64,000 nt of DNA from Winogradskyella costae (GTDB lineage: Bacteria; Bacteroidota; Bacteroidia; Flavobacteriales; Flavobacteriaceae): assembly GCF_013403865.1 (NCBI RefSeq), contig NZ_JABFDK010000001.1:620001-684000 (forward strand), given 5' to 3'. Both the position numbers and the translations under genes were made by a program. Below, one piece after another: positions 1 to 10,382 of the stretch (positions are counted from its first letter, which is position 1; each line of letters begins with the position of its first letter). The notes under the pieces are model-generated. The model saw nothing but the letters and a program-made list of their open reading frames with translations. It searched no databases and was not told the DNA's origin.

Positions 1-231
1 CTTGGAATAAGAGGAGAATATTTCTCATTACATGATGATGATTTTGATGATTTACCAAGCGTAATTGGACTAACTGTAACAGGTAGCTATACTGTAGACA
101 GCAACTTAATTATCAAGCCAGAAGTAAGGTTAGACTCTTGGAGCAATAACGATGATGCTTTCTTTGATGCTGACGGAGAAGACATGAGTAGCTTACAAGC
201 TTTTACTTTAGCTGCAATCTACACATTCTAA
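1..231 (+). CDS. C-terminal end of an outer-membrane beta-barrel protein (partial)
   Basis: The frame is open from the first base of the window and ends at TAA 229-231, giving the last 76 residues of a protein whose N-terminus lies outside. The visible part alternates hydrophobic and polar residues (for example GLTVTGSYTVDSNLIIKPEV) with acidic turns, and ends in the aromatic residue Phe (AAIYTF), the usual signature of the last beta strand recognised by the Bam machinery. Flavobacteria often carry a porin-2/OmpL-like barrel directly before amt, so a porin that lets ammonium or small solutes into the periplasm is a reasonable inference. Only 27 nt separate it from amt, so the two may be co-transcribed. 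The exact porin family cannot be set from the fragment. Confidence 0.75.
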   Translation, partial: LGIRGEYFSLHDDDFDDLPSVIGLTVTGSYTVDSNLIIKPEVRLDSWSNNDDAFFDADGEDMSSLQAFTLAAIYTF

Positions 232-258
232 ACCACAACACTAACTAACACATTTATT

Positions 259-1557
259 ATGATACATAATTTTTTAACAATACTCCCAACTCTAGCAGCA
301 GTACAAGATGCTGCCGAACCTACTGAAGTCGAAGCTGCAGTTGCCGCAATAAATGGCGATATGGGAATGCTTTGGATGCTGATCTCTGCAATCTTAGTAT
401 TCTTTATGCAAGCTGGTTTTACTCTTGTTGAAACAGGAATGACACGCTCTAAAAACGCGGCTAATATCGCAATGAAAAACCTACTTGATATTTGCGTAGG
501 ATCACTAACATATTGGTTTGTTGGTTATTCTTTAATGTATGGAGATACTTCAAACGGATGGTTTTTCTGGAGTGGTATAATGCAAGGCGAAGGAGCTGAT
601 TTATTATTCCAAACAATGTTTGCTGCTACAGCTGCAACTATTGTATCTGGAGCTATTGCAGGTCGTACTAAATATTCTACCTATGCTATATTTTCAATCG
701 TAATGACAGCATTAATCTACCCTATTGCTGGTGGATGGCAATGGCAAGGTTCGGGCTGGTTAACAGAACTCGGATTTATTGACTTTGCAGGATCTTCAAT
801 TGTACATTCTGTTGGTGGATGGGCAGCTTTAGTAGCAGCTTACATGGTAGGACCAAGAATTGGAAAATACATAGATGGAAAAGTAATGCCAATACCAGGT
901 CACAACCAAGTACTTGCAACTTTAGGTGTTTTTATCTTATGGTTAGGATGGTTCGGATTTAACGGTGGTTCTCAACTTGCTTGGGGAGGCGCAGATTCTA
1001 TCGCAGCTTCTAATGTTGTTTTAATAACAAATTTAGCAGCAGCTGCAGGTGGTTTAGGAGCATTAATAACGACATGGATCTGGTACGGAAAACCAAATCT
1101 ACCACAAACTTTAAACGGAGCTTTAGCTGGTTTAGTAAGTATTACTGCTGGCTGCGGAAACATGTCTACATTAGGTGCCATTTTAGCCGGATTAATTGGT
1201 GGTATCATCGTTGTATTCTCTATAGAGATTATAGAGAAGAAACTTAAAATTGATGATGCTATTGGTGCAGCCTCTGTTCATGGTGTTGCCGGAGTTTGGG
1301 GAACACTTGTTATTGGCCTTTGGGGAATCGATGGCGAAACAGGAATAGGCCTATTTAATGGTGGTGGATTTTCACAATTAGGAGTTCAAGCAACTGGTGC
1401 TTTAGCTTACGGCGTATGGGCAGTTGTCCTATCATTCATTATTCTAAAAATATTGAAATCTACAATGGGTCTTCGTGTTAGTGAAGAAGAAGAACTAGTT
1501 GGACTTGACCTTTCTGAACACGGTGAAATTGCTTACCCAGGAAAAAGAGAAAGATAA
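259..1557 (+). CDS. amt: Ammonium transporter Amt
   Basis: Amt/MEP/Rh family channel of 432 residues in the inner membrane that conducts ammonium/ammonia. A first hydrophobic stretch (about residues 3-16) may be a signal sequence, as in other Amt proteins. About eleven membrane helices follow. FTLVETG lies near residue 55. The twin pore histidines are visible as His183 in DFAGSSIVHS and His341 in ASVHGVAG, and FGFNGGS near residue 235 is also typical. Length is normal for the family. No GlnK/PII gene adjoins it, although amt-glnK pairing is common in other bacteria. It follows a partial outer-membrane barrel gene and is closed by an intrinsic terminator at 1619-1650. Confidence 0.96.
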   Translation: MIHNFLTILPTLAAVQDAAEPTEVEAAVAAINGDMGMLWMLISAILVFFMQAGFTLVETGMTRSKNAANIAMKNLLDICVGSLTYWFVGYSLMYGDTSNGWFFWSGIMQGEGADLLFQTMFAATAATIVSGAIAGRTKYSTYAIFSIVMTALIYPIAGGWQWQGSGWLTELGFIDFAGSSIVHSVGGWAALVAAYMVGPRIGKYIDGKVMPIPGHNQVLATLGVFILWLGWFGFNGGSQLAWGGADSIAASNVVLITNLAAAAGGLGALITTWIWYGKPNLPQTLNGALAGLVSITAGCGNMSTLGAILAGLIGGIIVVFSIEIIEKKLKIDDAIGAASVHGVAGVWGTLVIGLWGIDGETGIGLFNGGGFSQLGVQATGALAYGVWAVVLSFIILKILKSTMGLRVSEEEELVGLDLSEHGEIAYPGKRER

Positions 1558-1618
1558 TTAACTTGTAATATTCTTGCACATAAGTTTAACTTGATAATTA
1601 ATTTAATTTGTTAGAATA

Positions 1619-1650
1619 AAAACCTTCGAAGCCTAACCTTCGAGGGTTTT
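1619..1650 (+). terminator. Intrinsic terminator after amt
   Basis: Twelve-base stem (1619-1630 with 1639-1650, one G-T pair) around an 8-nt loop, beginning with an A tract and ending in TTTT then TACTTTA. It lies 62 nt after the amt stop. Confidence 0.8.
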
Positions 1651-1675
1651 TACTTTAATACGTTTTAATAATTGC

Positions 1676-1714
1676 ATAAAAAAAATCCTCAGAAGTTTTA
1701 ACTCCTGAGGATTT
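1676..1714 (-). terminator. Intrinsic terminator after ppc
   Basis: On the minus strand a 10-base perfect stem (1705-1714 with 1683-1692) is followed directly by a run of eight T residues (complement of 1678-1685). It ends the leu-ppc transcript 23 nt after the ppc stop. With the amt terminator it separates two convergent units. Confidence 0.85.
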
Positions 1715-1736
1715 ATAATATTTCTAACTAATTGTC

Positions 1737-4316
1737 TTATGCAGAATTACGACTCGCGTTTATATTACCAAACAAAGATCTAGTTACCATCTTCTCAAAG
1801 ATCTTTATCTGTTCCTCATCTCTAACCTCAGCTTTCTCTAGCTCTTGAATTTTCTTTAAAGCATATTGCTGAATTGTTAATAATGGTAAAACAATAGATT
1901 CCCTAACTGCAATCGATGCTTTCCCTGAAGGCTCCTCTTGCATTAACTCACTATAACCTGTAAGTTTTAGAATCAGACGCTTTGAGGTTTCGTATTCTTT
2001 ATAAATCACATTCCAAAAACCACCGTACTCTTCATCTTCTGACATATAACGCGTTAAGTCAAAAAATGACTTAGATAAAGACATCATACTATTCTCAATC
2101 AATGTTTTAAAGAACGCAGATGTTTTAAATAAATGCTGAGCTTTTTCAAACTCACCGATATCTTCATAATGTTTCAATGCCGTACCAACTCCAAAAAAAC
2201 CTGGTACATTTTGCTTCAATTGACTCCAAGATCCTACGAATGGAATAGCTCTTAAATCTTCAAAAACTAAACCTTCAGATTTACCTCGCTTAGAAGGACG
2301 ACTACCAATATTAGTTTTAGCATAATATTTAAGCGTACTCATATGCTCTAAATACGAGATAAATTTAGGATGCGCTTTAAAATTTGCATAGGCCTCGTAA
2401 CTACGATTCGCCAAGTCAGTCATAACCTCCCTGTTCTCTGGTTGCATACTTAAATCTACATCGCTTAAACTATTTCCAATACCAGAACTAATCAACTGTT
2501 CCAAATTATATTGTGCTGATTCTAAAGTTCCAAAATTAGAACTTATGGTCTGACCCTGTATCGTTAACTGCACCTCTTCATCCTCTATTGTCGGACCTAA
2601 AGACGCATAAAAATTATGTGTTTTTCCACCACCTCTAGCAGGTGGACCACCACGACCATCAAAGAAAATAACTTTGATCCCATGATCTCGAGACACTCTC
2701 GTTAAATTTTCCTTAGCTTGATAAATCGCCCAATTTGCCATTAAATAACCACCATCTTTGGTTCCATCACTAAAACCAAGCATGATCGTTTGCCTGTTCC
2801 CTCTAGCTCTTAAATGTTCCGCATAATCAGGATTCGCATATAACTCCTCCATCACTTTTGGCGCATTCTCCAAATCGGTAATAGTTTCAAATAATGGTCC
2901 AATATCAACTGTTAAATCATCTTGGAAAGCCACTAATTTCAGCATTGCAAACAATTGCATTACATGCAATGTAGATTGATTATTACTAATAATATAACGG
3001 TTTGCAGCCTGCTCTCCATTGGTTTGCTGTATGGTTTTTATCGCTTTAATAGTCTCTAAAGCCTTTAAAGTTTCCTCATCTTTTATTAGAGATAGATCGA
3101 CAGAACCTTCTACTTTAGAGAGAATTTTAATTTGCTCACTTTCTTGTAAATCATGATAATTTTCAGGAAATATATGACTTCCATCCGCAATTAACGCATT
3201 CACCATATCATTAAAAAACTGCTCATGCTTCCTACTATCTTGCCTGATATCTAAATTTGCAAAATGAAACCCAAACAAATGTGTTTTATTAATTAAGCTG
3301 TTCAGCTCATCCACATATAAGGACTGATGCTTATCTATAATTAGTTGCTTAACAGCCTTTAATTCTGAAACAAAATACTCTAAAGTCAAATCAGACCCTT
3401 CATTGGTAATAATACTATAAAGCTCGCGCTCTAAATTACCCATGCGATCCTCAACTCCCTGAAACGTTAATTTTCGTTTTAATTGTCTTACGTTTCTATA
3501 GTAATTTTTAATAATTGAAAGTCGCAATCTCCCTGCCACTTTCAACGTAATTTCAGGTGTTACGAAAGGGTTTCCATCTCTATCACCTCCTGGCCAAAAA
3601 CCAATATTAATAATATCATTACTAATAGGTTTTCCATCAAATATATTCTGCTGAATATAATCGTATATACCTCCAAAGGATTTATAAAATACGTTTTCTA
3701 AATACCATATTAAACTTACTGCTTCATCAAAAGGTGATGGTTTTTCATGCTTAAAGAATGGTGTTTTTCCTAATTGCGCTAACAAATCATTTATTCGTAA
3801 TAAATCATTTTCACGAATAGCTTCCGTTAAATCGGTAATAATCCCTAAAACAGAACCAGGATAAAACTGTGTTGGGTGTGCTGTTAGAACAATTCTTACT
3901 TTAAATTCTTCTAAATATTTCTGAAGTGTCTCCAACTTATTGTCTGCAGAAACAGTTTCTTTCAAACTTCGCAACGTTCCGATACCATCCATATTATTTA
4001 CAATAGGAAAAGCAGCATCTTCAATAGCGTCAAATAAAACGACTTGTCTTTCGATATATTGAATAAATCGAAATAACAAATTTATCTGACTTTCAGACGA
4101 ACGCCTAGCTTGGTATTTATTAAAAAACGAATCGACAATTGCCGTTGGGTTATCTTGATTTGCGAATCCTTTTTGACAAGTTTCGTGAAATAACGGCAAA
4201 AGTGCTCCTGTTTTTGTAACGGCATCAAAAGGTAACGTCATAAATATACTATTGTATATCTGATACTTTGACAATACGTTTTGATTAAATCGAGTTAATT
4301 TTGGTTGTGTGGGCAT
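1737..4316 (-). CDS. ppc: Phosphoenolpyruvate carboxylase
   Basis: Anaplerotic enzyme turning PEP and bicarbonate into oxaloacetate and phosphate in the cytoplasm. It has 859 residues, slightly shorter than the roughly 880-960 of proteobacterial and plant enzymes. Seen motifs are the catalytic-His block LTAHPTQF (His147), the substrate block GGDRDGNPFVTPE, FSDGTKDGGYL, and the glycine/arginine-rich FDGRGGPPARGGG near residues 550-563. The C-terminus reads NINASRNSA, so the nearly universal final NTG, whose alpha-carboxylate helps shape the active site, is replaced. The start codon lies only 9 nt after the leuB stop, so ppc is probably transcribed with the leu genes, and a strong terminator follows. 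Confidence 0.95.
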   Translation of the reverse strand: MPTQPKLTRFNQNVLSKYQIYNSIFMTLPFDAVTKTGALLPLFHETCQKGFANQDNPTAIVDSFFNKYQARRSSESQINLLFRFIQYIERQVVLFDAIEDAAFPIVNNMDGIGTLRSLKETVSADNKLETLQKYLEEFKVRIVLTAHPTQFYPGSVLGIITDLTEAIRENDLLRINDLLAQLGKTPFFKHEKPSPFDEAVSLIWYLENVFYKSFGGIYDYIQQNIFDGKPISNDIINIGFWPGGDRDGNPFVTPEITLKVAGRLRLSIIKNYYRNVRQLKRKLTFQGVEDRMGNLERELYSIITNEGSDLTLEYFVSELKAVKQLIIDKHQSLYVDELNSLINKTHLFGFHFANLDIRQDSRKHEQFFNDMVNALIADGSHIFPENYHDLQESEQIKILSKVEGSVDLSLIKDEETLKALETIKAIKTIQQTNGEQAANRYIISNNQSTLHVMQLFAMLKLVAFQDDLTVDIGPLFETITDLENAPKVMEELYANPDYAEHLRARGNRQTIMLGFSDGTKDGGYLMANWAIYQAKENLTRVSRDHGIKVIFFDGRGGPPARGGGKTHNFYASLGPTIEDEEVQLTIQGQTISSNFGTLESAQYNLEQLISSGIGNSLSDVDLSMQPENREVMTDLANRSYEAYANFKAHPKFISYLEHMSTLKYYAKTNIGSRPSKRGKSEGLVFEDLRAIPFVGSWSQLKQNVPGFFGVGTALKHYEDIGEFEKAQHLFKTSAFFKTLIENSMMSLSKSFFDLTRYMSEDEEYGGFWNVIYKEYETSKRLILKLTGYSELMQEEPSGKASIAVRESIVLPLLTIQQYALKKIQELEKAEVRDEEQIKIFEKMVTRSLFGNINASRNSA

Positions 4317-4325
4317 TATCTTAAA

Positions 4326-5444
4326 TTATATTATTGTGGATTGCCCTAAGTGGATATTCTTAAAATTGAGATTCGTATCTTTTGGATTGTAAATAAAATC
4401 TTCAATAAAATCACCAACGTTAGAGGTTGTCACAGTATTTACCACCGAATTTATATCTGGTGTTGTAATGTTTAATTTTAATGATTTTTCTACAGCTAAC
4501 CTAATTAATTCGGCTTCATTATGTAACTCAAAATGACTCAACAACATAGCAGCGGATAAAATTGATGCAATCGGATTTGCAATTCCTTTATCAGCAGCTT
4601 GAGGATAAGATCCATGAATAGGCTCGAACATCGCATATTTGTCTCCAACTGAAGCTGAAGCTAATAGCCCTATAGACCCACCAATAACACTGGCTTCATC
4701 ACTAATAATATCTCCAAACATATTTTCCGTTAAAATAACATCAAATTGTTTGGGGTTCAAAATCATTTGCATGGCTGCGTTATCAACGAATAAAAAATCT
4801 AGAGTTACATCTGGGTACTGCTCCGCAACTTCTTTCACTACTTTTCTCCAAAGCCTAGAAGTTTCTAAAACATTAGCCTTATCCACTAAGGTAACTTTAT
4901 GACTTCTATTTTCAGCAGCAACAAATGCTAAATGCGCAACACGCTCTATTTCTTCTCGAGAATACCCACATAAATCCGAAGCGTAATCACCATCCTCTGA
5001 CGTATGCTTTTCTCCAAAATAAATACCTCCTGTCAATTCTCTATAAATAGAAATATCTGTACCCTGAATGATATGTTTCTTTAATGGCGATTTATCTAAT
5101 AAAGTTTTATAAGCTTTTACCGGCCTAATATTGGCATACAAACCTAATTCTTTACGCAATTTAAGTAGTCCTTGTTCTGGACGTACTTTTGCCGAAGGAT
5201 CATTATCATACTTAGGATCACCAATGGCCCCAAATAAGATAGCATCACTTTTTTTACAAAGCTCTAATGTTTGACCTGGCAAAGCATCATTATGTTTATC
5301 AATGGCAACAGCACCAACATCTGCCGTTGTAAATTTAAAATTGTGATTAAATTCTGAAGCAATTGCTTTCAAAGCTTTTACAGCTTGATTCGTTACTTCT
5401 GGACCTATACCATCACCTGGTAAAACTGCTATATTTAATTTCAT
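4326..5444 (-). CDS. leuB: 3-isopropylmalate dehydrogenase
   Basis: NAD-dependent oxidative decarboxylase for the third step of leucine synthesis, giving 2-oxoisocaproate. The 372-residue length is typical. Visible motifs include the N-terminal LPGDGIGPEV, the metal and substrate segment around NMFGDIISDEAS, the run GGSIGLLASASVG, and FEPIHGSYPQAADKGIANP, the NAD-binding HGS signature. It lies 47 nt downstream of leuD and 9 nt upstream of ppc. The order leuA-leuC-leuD-leuB makes a complete leucine branch from 2-oxoisovalerate, with the ilv genes elsewhere. Confidence 0.97.
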   Translation of the reverse strand: MKLNIAVLPGDGIGPEVTNQAVKALKAIASEFNHNFKFTTADVGAVAIDKHNDALPGQTLELCKKSDAILFGAIGDPKYDNDPSAKVRPEQGLLKLRKELGLYANIRPVKAYKTLLDKSPLKKHIIQGTDISIYRELTGGIYFGEKHTSEDGDYASDLCGYSREEIERVAHLAFVAAENRSHKVTLVDKANVLETSRLWRKVVKEVAEQYPDVTLDFLFVDNAAMQMILNPKQFDVILTENMFGDIISDEASVIGGSIGLLASASVGDKYAMFEPIHGSYPQAADKGIANPIASILSAAMLLSHFELHNEAELIRLAVEKSLKLNITTPDINSVVNTVTTSNVGDFIEDFIYNPKDTNLNFKNIHLGQSTII

Positions 5445-5491
5445 CGAAGAAAAATTAACTCTCGAATTAACGAAAATCTTATTTTTAATTA

Positions 5492-6082
5492 TTAGTATAT
5501 TTTTTGAGCTTCAAAAGCCTCAATTTGTTCTTTATTATTAATCAAATAGTCAATATCATCATAACCATTAATCATACAGGTTTTTTTGTAGGCATCAATT
5601 TCAAAATCTTCAGACAATTCTGAATCTTTTACCGAAATGGTCTGTTTTTCGAGATCAACCATTAATTCCGTCTGTGGATTAGACACGATTTCTTGCATTA
5701 AGTCACTCAAAAATATTGGTGAAACCTGCACTGGCAACAACCCGTTATTTAAAGCATTACCTTTAAATATGTCAGCAAAAAAACTAGACACTACCACTTT
5801 AAATCCAAAATCTGTAATGGCCCAAGCCGCATGCTCTCTACTAGATCCGCAACCAAAGTTATCTCCAGCAACTAAAATTTTTCCAGAATATTTTGAATCA
5901 TTAAGTACAAAATTCGTGTTTAGTGTTCCATCTTTATGGTATCTCCAATCTCTAAACACATTGTTTCCAAACCCTTCTCTATCTGTCGCTTTTAAAAAAC
6001 GAGCAGGAATAATTTGATCCGTATCTACATTCTCAATATCTAATGGAATGGCTCTAGATCGTAATGTTGTAAACTTTTCCAT
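5492..6082 (-). CDS. leuD: 3-isopropylmalate dehydratase small subunit
   Basis: Swivel-domain subunit (196 residues) of isopropylmalate isomerase. With LeuC it converts 2-isopropylmalate to 3-isopropylmalate. Seen are the N-terminal [13 protein letters not shown] block and the substrate-binding [16 protein letters not shown] motif that is diagnostic of aconitase-type small subunits. Its ATG overlaps the leuC stop as TAATG (base 6082 shared), implying translational coupling of the two subunits. Confidence 0.97.
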   Translation of the reverse strand: MEKFTTLRSRAIPLDIENVDTDQIIPARFLKATDREGFGNNVFRDWRYHKDGTLNTNFVLNDSKYSGKILVAGDNFGCGSSREHAAWAITDFGFKVVVSSFFADIFKGNALNNGLLPVQVSPIFLSDLMQEIVSNPQTELMVDLEKQTISVKDSELSEDFEIDAYKKTCMINGYDDIDYLINNKEQIEAFEAQKIY

Positions 6083-7464
6083 TAATTTAATTGCTTTGAA
6101 ATATCTATAATTTTACCTTCTACTGCAGTTGCTGCTGCTACTAAAGGACTTGCTAAAATAGTACGTGAACCTTGTCCTTGTCGTCCTTCAAAATTTCTAT
6201 TCGAGGTAGACACACAATATTCCCCCTGAGGAATTTTGTCATCATTCATTGCTAAACACGCCGAACAACCTGGTTGACGTAATTCAAATCCTGCATCATC
6301 AAAAATAGTTTTTAACCCCTCTTCTATTATTTGAGCTTCCACCTGTTTACTTCCTGGCACTAACCAAGCGGTAACATTTACAGCTTTCTTCTTTCCTTTT
6401 ATATAATCTGCTGCCACTCTAAAATCTTCAATTCTAGAATTAGTACAACTTCCTATAAACACAAAGTTAATAGGCTTATTGATTAAACTTTCACCAGCTT
6501 CAAAATTCATATATGCCAATGATTTTTTAAATGACGGATTTTCATCAACAGGAATAGATTCAGAAATTTTAATTCCCATACCTGGATTAGTTCCGTAAGT
6601 AATCATCGGTTCTATATCCTCTGCATCAAAACTATATTCTTTATCAAATTTAGCATCATCGTCTGTGGGTAACGTTTTCCAATAGGCTACTTTCTTTTCA
6701 AATGCTTCACCTTTTGGTGCAAATTCTCTTCCTTTTACATATTCGAAAGTCGTTTCATCTGGTGCAATCATACCACCTCGCGCTCCCATTTCTATACTCA
6801 TGTTACAGACGGTCATTCGACCTTCCATACTCATGTCTTCAAACACATTTCCTGCATACTCGCAGAAATAGCCCGTACCAGAATTGGTTCCTAATTTTGA
6901 AATGATATATAAAATAACATCTTTTGGCAAAACACCATTTTTCAATTTACCATTCACTGTAACTCTTAAGCTTTTTGGTTTTGTAAGCAACAAGCATTGG
7001 CTCGCAAAAACTTGTGCCACCTGACTTGTGCCAATACCAAAAGCAATGGCCCCAAACGCACCATGTGTAGACGTATGACTATCTCCGCAGACCATGGTCA
7101 AGCCTGGTTGTGTCACCCCTAACTCTGGAGCCATTACATGCACAATACCGTTATATTTATGCCCTAATTGATATAGGGTTATATTATTTTTTTTGCAATT
7201 TTCAGATAACTGCTCCAATTGATTCCTAGATAACGCATCTTTTATCGGTTGATCTTGATTTAACGTGGGAGTATTATGATCTGCTGTAGCCACAATTTGA
7301 TTGGGTCTAAAGACAGGAATGCCACGATCTTCCAACTCATTAAAAGCCTGTGGACTTGTTACTTCATGTATTAAATGTTTATCTATATATAATATTTGTG
7401 GGCCGTTTTCTATAGTACTGACCACATGCGAATCCCAAACTTTATCAAATAATGTTTTACTCAT
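6082..7464 (-). CDS. leuC: 3-isopropylmalate dehydratase large subunit
   Basis: Aconitase-superfamily subunit of 460 residues carrying a [4Fe-4S] cluster. The cluster cysteines are seen in [13 protein letters not shown] and in [25 protein letters not shown] near the N-terminus and [20 protein letters not shown] are classic large-subunit motifs. It lies 5 nt after leuA and overlaps leuD by one base, so it forms a tight operon with both. Confidence 0.97.
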   Translation of the reverse strand: MSKTLFDKVWDSHVVSTIENGPQILYIDKHLIHEVTSPQAFNELEDRGIPVFRPNQIVATADHNTPTLNQDQPIKDALSRNQLEQLSENCKKNNITLYQLGHKYNGIVHVMAPELGVTQPGLTMVCGDSHTSTHGAFGAIAFGIGTSQVAQVFASQCLLLTKPKSLRVTVNGKLKNGVLPKDVILYIISKLGTNSGTGYFCEYAGNVFEDMSMEGRMTVCNMSIEMGARGGMIAPDETTFEYVKGREFAPKGEAFEKKVAYWKTLPTDDDAKFDKEYSFDAEDIEPMITYGTNPGMGIKISESIPVDENPSFKKSLAYMNFEAGESLINKPINFVFIGSCTNSRIEDFRVAADYIKGKKKAVNVTAWLVPGSKQVEAQIIEEGLKTIFDDAGFELRQPGCSACLAMNDDKIPQGEYCVSTSNRNFEGRQGQGSRTILASPLVAAATAVEGKIIDISKQLN

Positions 7465-7469
7465 CTATC

Positions 7470-8645
7470 TTATGCTGAAATTATTTGTTGATACACATTA
7501 CTCGTTTCTATAATTTGATGAATATCATTATCATTGATTTCCTTCTTGCGATCTGCAAAACTCAAAAAATTAGCATACACATCATCTAACTGCAACTTCG
7601 TAAGTTCGTAACCTACAATCTTCGCCCTGTAAGCCAATGCCGCTCGCCCACTTCTTGCGGTTAACACTATAGCAGATTCTGTAACACCGACATCCTTAGG
7701 ATCTATAATTTCGTAGGTTGCTCTGTTTTTAATCACACCATCTTGGTGAATTCCTGAACTATGCGCAAAGGCGTTAGCTCCTACAATTGCCTTGTTGGGT
7801 TGTGTATAAATACCCATACTATCACTGACCAATTGGCTCATTCCGAATAGCATCGATGTATTAATATTTGTATCTAAGTTTAGGTAAGGATGTTGTTTTA
7901 GCACCATGACGACCTCTTCTAATGCCGTATTTCCTGCACGCTCACCAATACCGTTGATGGTGCATTCAATTTGACGTGCTCCATTAATAACACCCTCTAT
8001 AGAATTTGCTGTTGCTAATCCTAAATCATTATGGCAATGACAAGACAAAATAGCCTTCTCAATTCCCTTTACATTTTCTTTTAAATATTTTATTTTTGCA
8101 CCATATTCACTTGGCAAGCAATATCCTGTTGTATCCGGAATATTCAATACTGTAGCACCAGCTCTAATGGCTGCTTCGCATACTCTTGCTAAATACTCAT
8201 TATCAGTTCTTCCTGCATCTTCCGCATAAAACTCTACATCCTCTACAAAAGACTTAGCATATTTAACAGCCTCAAAAGCACGTTCTACAATCGCTTCTCT
8301 GTTCGATTTGAACTTATGAAGTATATGCGAATCCGACGTCCCAATCCCTGTATGAATTCTAGGTTTTTTCGCATATCTCAAGGATTCTGCAGCTACTTTT
8401 ATATCATTTTCTACAGCTCTTGTTAAACCACAAACAGTAGCATTTTTAACAATTTTTGAAATCGCTTCTACGGATTTAAAATCACCTGGACTAGAGACCG
8501 GAAATCCTGCTTCAATGACATCGACACCAAGCTGATCTAACTGCTCTGCAATAATCACTTTTTGTTCCGAGTTAAGTTTACATCCAGGAACCTGCTCTCC
8601 ATCGCGAAGTGTTGTATCGAAGATTTGTATGTTGTTATTTGACAT
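7470..8645 (-). CDS. leuA: 2-isopropylmalate synthase, short form without regulatory domain
   Basis: HMGL/DRE-TIM family enzyme condensing acetyl-CoA with 2-oxoisovalerate, the committed step to leucine. It shows the [12 protein letters not shown] signature at the N-terminus, the [13 protein letters not shown] metal-binding block, and [14 protein letters not shown]. The protein stops at 391 residues, soon after subdomain II, so the roughly 120-residue C-terminal LeuA regulatory domain that binds leucine in the long enzymes is missing. Other DRE-TIM synthases such as homocitrate or citramalate synthase can look alike, but the leuCDB neighbours settle the role. No leader peptide or T-box is evident in the 145-nt upstream gap. 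Confidence 0.93.
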   Translation of the reverse strand: MSNNNIQIFDTTLRDGEQVPGCKLNSEQKVIIAEQLDQLGVDVIEAGFPVSSPGDFKSVEAISKIVKNATVCGLTRAVENDIKVAAESLRYAKKPRIHTGIGTSDSHILHKFKSNREAIVERAFEAVKYAKSFVEDVEFYAEDAGRTDNEYLARVCEAAIRAGATVLNIPDTTGYCLPSEYGAKIKYLKENVKGIEKAILSCHCHNDLGLATANSIEGVINGARQIECTINGIGERAGNTALEEVVMVLKQHPYLNLDTNINTSMLFGMSQLVSDSMGIYTQPNKAIVGANAFAHSSGIHQDGVIKNRATYEIIDPKDVGVTESAIVLTARSGRAALAYRAKIVGYELTKLQLDDVYANFLSFADRKKEINDNDIHQIIETSNVYQQIISA

Positions 8646-8790
8646 ATATCAAAATATATTTTATAGTATTGTCTAACGAATGTATGTTTTGATTTAGATT
8701 TAAACATTATTGATATAGTTAGTTTACGATGTTCAGTCGCCAAAATATAACTCAAATAACTGATTAACAGATTTATAAACCTATTTTCTA

Positions 8791-10341
8791 TTGATAACTA
8801 AAGACCAAAAAGATAATTTATTCTCATTAGTAAAGTCCTTAACAAAATCCGAAAAACGGCAATTTAAACTTTACGTAGGGAGACTTGGGGTAAATTCAGA
8901 TTCTAAATTCTTGAATTTATTCAATCTTTTGGACAAAGCTAAAACTTACAACGAAGCTTTCATTATCAAAAGCGGCATCGTAAAAAAGCAACAACTTGCT
9001 AATGTAAAAGCACATTTATACAAACAAATTTTAATCAGCCTTAAGCTCAATCCATCTCATCAAAATGTGCGTTCACAAATTAGAGAGCAACTTGATTTTG
9101 CATCCATTTTATATCATAAAGGTTTATATAAACAAAGCTTAAAGATTTTAGACAAAGCCAAAGAGTTAGCCATTATCAACGAAGAGAAAAATTCTGCTTT
9201 TGAGATTGTTGAGCTAGAAAAAGTAATTGAGTCACAATACATAACACGAAGTATTAGTACTAGAGCAGATGAATTAGCTATACAAGCTAAAGAGTTGAGC
9301 TCCCTCAATGTTATTGCGAGCAAACTCTCTAATCTATCCCTTCAACTTTACAGTACTATTCTAAAAACAGGCTACATCAGAAACGAAGAAGAGGCCAATA
9401 TGGTCATTAATTATTTCAATAAAAGCCTTCCAAAAGTTGACATTGAAACATTAGGATTTAGAGAAAAATTATGGCTCTATAAAGCGAATTTATGGCAAAG
9501 TTTTTTACTCCAAGATTTCCTGAACTGCTATAAATACGCTTCAAAATGGGTGGATTTATTTTACCAGAATCCAAGCATGATTAACTTGAATCCTGTATTT
9601 TTTTTAAAAGGGAACAACTACCTTTTAGAAGCACTCGTTTTCATTGGAAACAAACAAAAATTCTTAGAAAAATTTTCAGAATTTGAAGTGACTGTTCAAG
9701 AATCTAATTTTCCGCAAGATGAAAATGTTGCGACCTTAGTTTTTCTCTACACTAATTTTCACAGTATTAACCAACACTTTATTGACGGGAGTTTTGAGGA
9801 AGGATTAGATTTAATTCCTAAAATTGAAAAAGCTTTAATTCCCTTTAGCGACCGAATTGATCCGCATCACAAAATGATATTTTATTACAAGTTTGCGAGT
9901 TTACAATTTGGAGCTGGCAACAATAAAGCGTGTATAAAATATTTGGATAAAATTATATCAAACAAAACACTTAGCATGCGCGAAGATTTACTCTGTTTTT
10001 CACGAGTTTTAAATTTAGTTGCGCATTACGAAGCCGGTTTAGATTATCATTTAGAAACGCTCCTACGAAGCACATATAAGTTTTTAATTAAAATGAATGA
10101 CCTTCACGAAGTGCAAAAGGAAATGATAAAATTCATTAGAGGTCTTCAAGATATTTACCCACACGATCTTAAAAATGCGTTTAAAGAATTGCACAAAACA
10201 TTGAAGACTTTTGAAGATCATCCATACGAGCGACGCGCATTTTTATACTTAGATATTATTTCTTGGCTAGAGAGTAAAATCGAAAATAAACCGGTAGGCG
10301 AAATTATTCAAACTAAATATTTAGCAAAGAAAAGTTCGTAA
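8791..10341 (+). CDS. Helical-repeat cytoplasmic protein of unknown function
   Basis: A 516-residue protein with no signal peptide and no membrane segment. The sequence looks almost wholly alpha-helical and resembles a TPR or related solenoid, with repeated Tyr/Ala/Leu-rich helices such as LYHKGLYKQSLKILDKAKEL. The N-terminus has a conserved-looking basic stretch SLVKSLTKSEKRQFKLYVGR. The start is TTG at 8791, because an in-frame stop lies at 8776-8778 and the next Met is more than 180 codons in. It is divergent from leuA across a 145-nt gap. I do not recognise a function; similar proteins seem common in flavobacteria. Confidence 0.8.
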   Translation: MITKDQKDNLFSLVKSLTKSEKRQFKLYVGRLGVNSDSKFLNLFNLLDKAKTYNEAFIIKSGIVKKQQLANVKAHLYKQILISLKLNPSHQNVRSQIREQLDFASILYHKGLYKQSLKILDKAKELAIINEEKNSAFEIVELEKVIESQYITRSISTRADELAIQAKELSSLNVIASKLSNLSLQLYSTILKTGYIRNEEEANMVINYFNKSLPKVDIETLGFREKLWLYKANLWQSFLLQDFLNCYKYASKWVDLFYQNPSMINLNPVFFLKGNNYLLEALVFIGNKQKFLEKFSEFEVTVQESNFPQDENVATLVFLYTNFHSINQHFIDGSFEEGLDLIPKIEKALIPFSDRIDPHHKMIFYYKFASLQFGAGNNKACIKYLDKIISNKTLSMREDLLCFSRVLNLVAHYEAGLDYHLETLLRSTYKFLIKMNDLHEVQKEMIKFIRGLQDIYPHDLKNAFKELHKTLKTFEDHPYERRAFLYLDIISWLESKIENKPVGEIIQTKYLAKKSS

Positions 10342-10382
10342 TTCTACGAAATTCACAAAAAACTCATAAAATTGACAATTTA

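Noticed and set aside
972..1208. Antisense frames inside amt, tamB, susC and other long genes
   Set aside because: They are shadows of well-supported genes, lack family motifs, and have composition explained by the opposite strand.
8646..8790. Leucine leader peptide, T-box or attenuator before leuA
   Set aside because: No Leu-rich leader frame and no terminator/antiterminator pair could be found; the overlapping 66-codon frame is not Leu-rich and runs into leuA in another frame.
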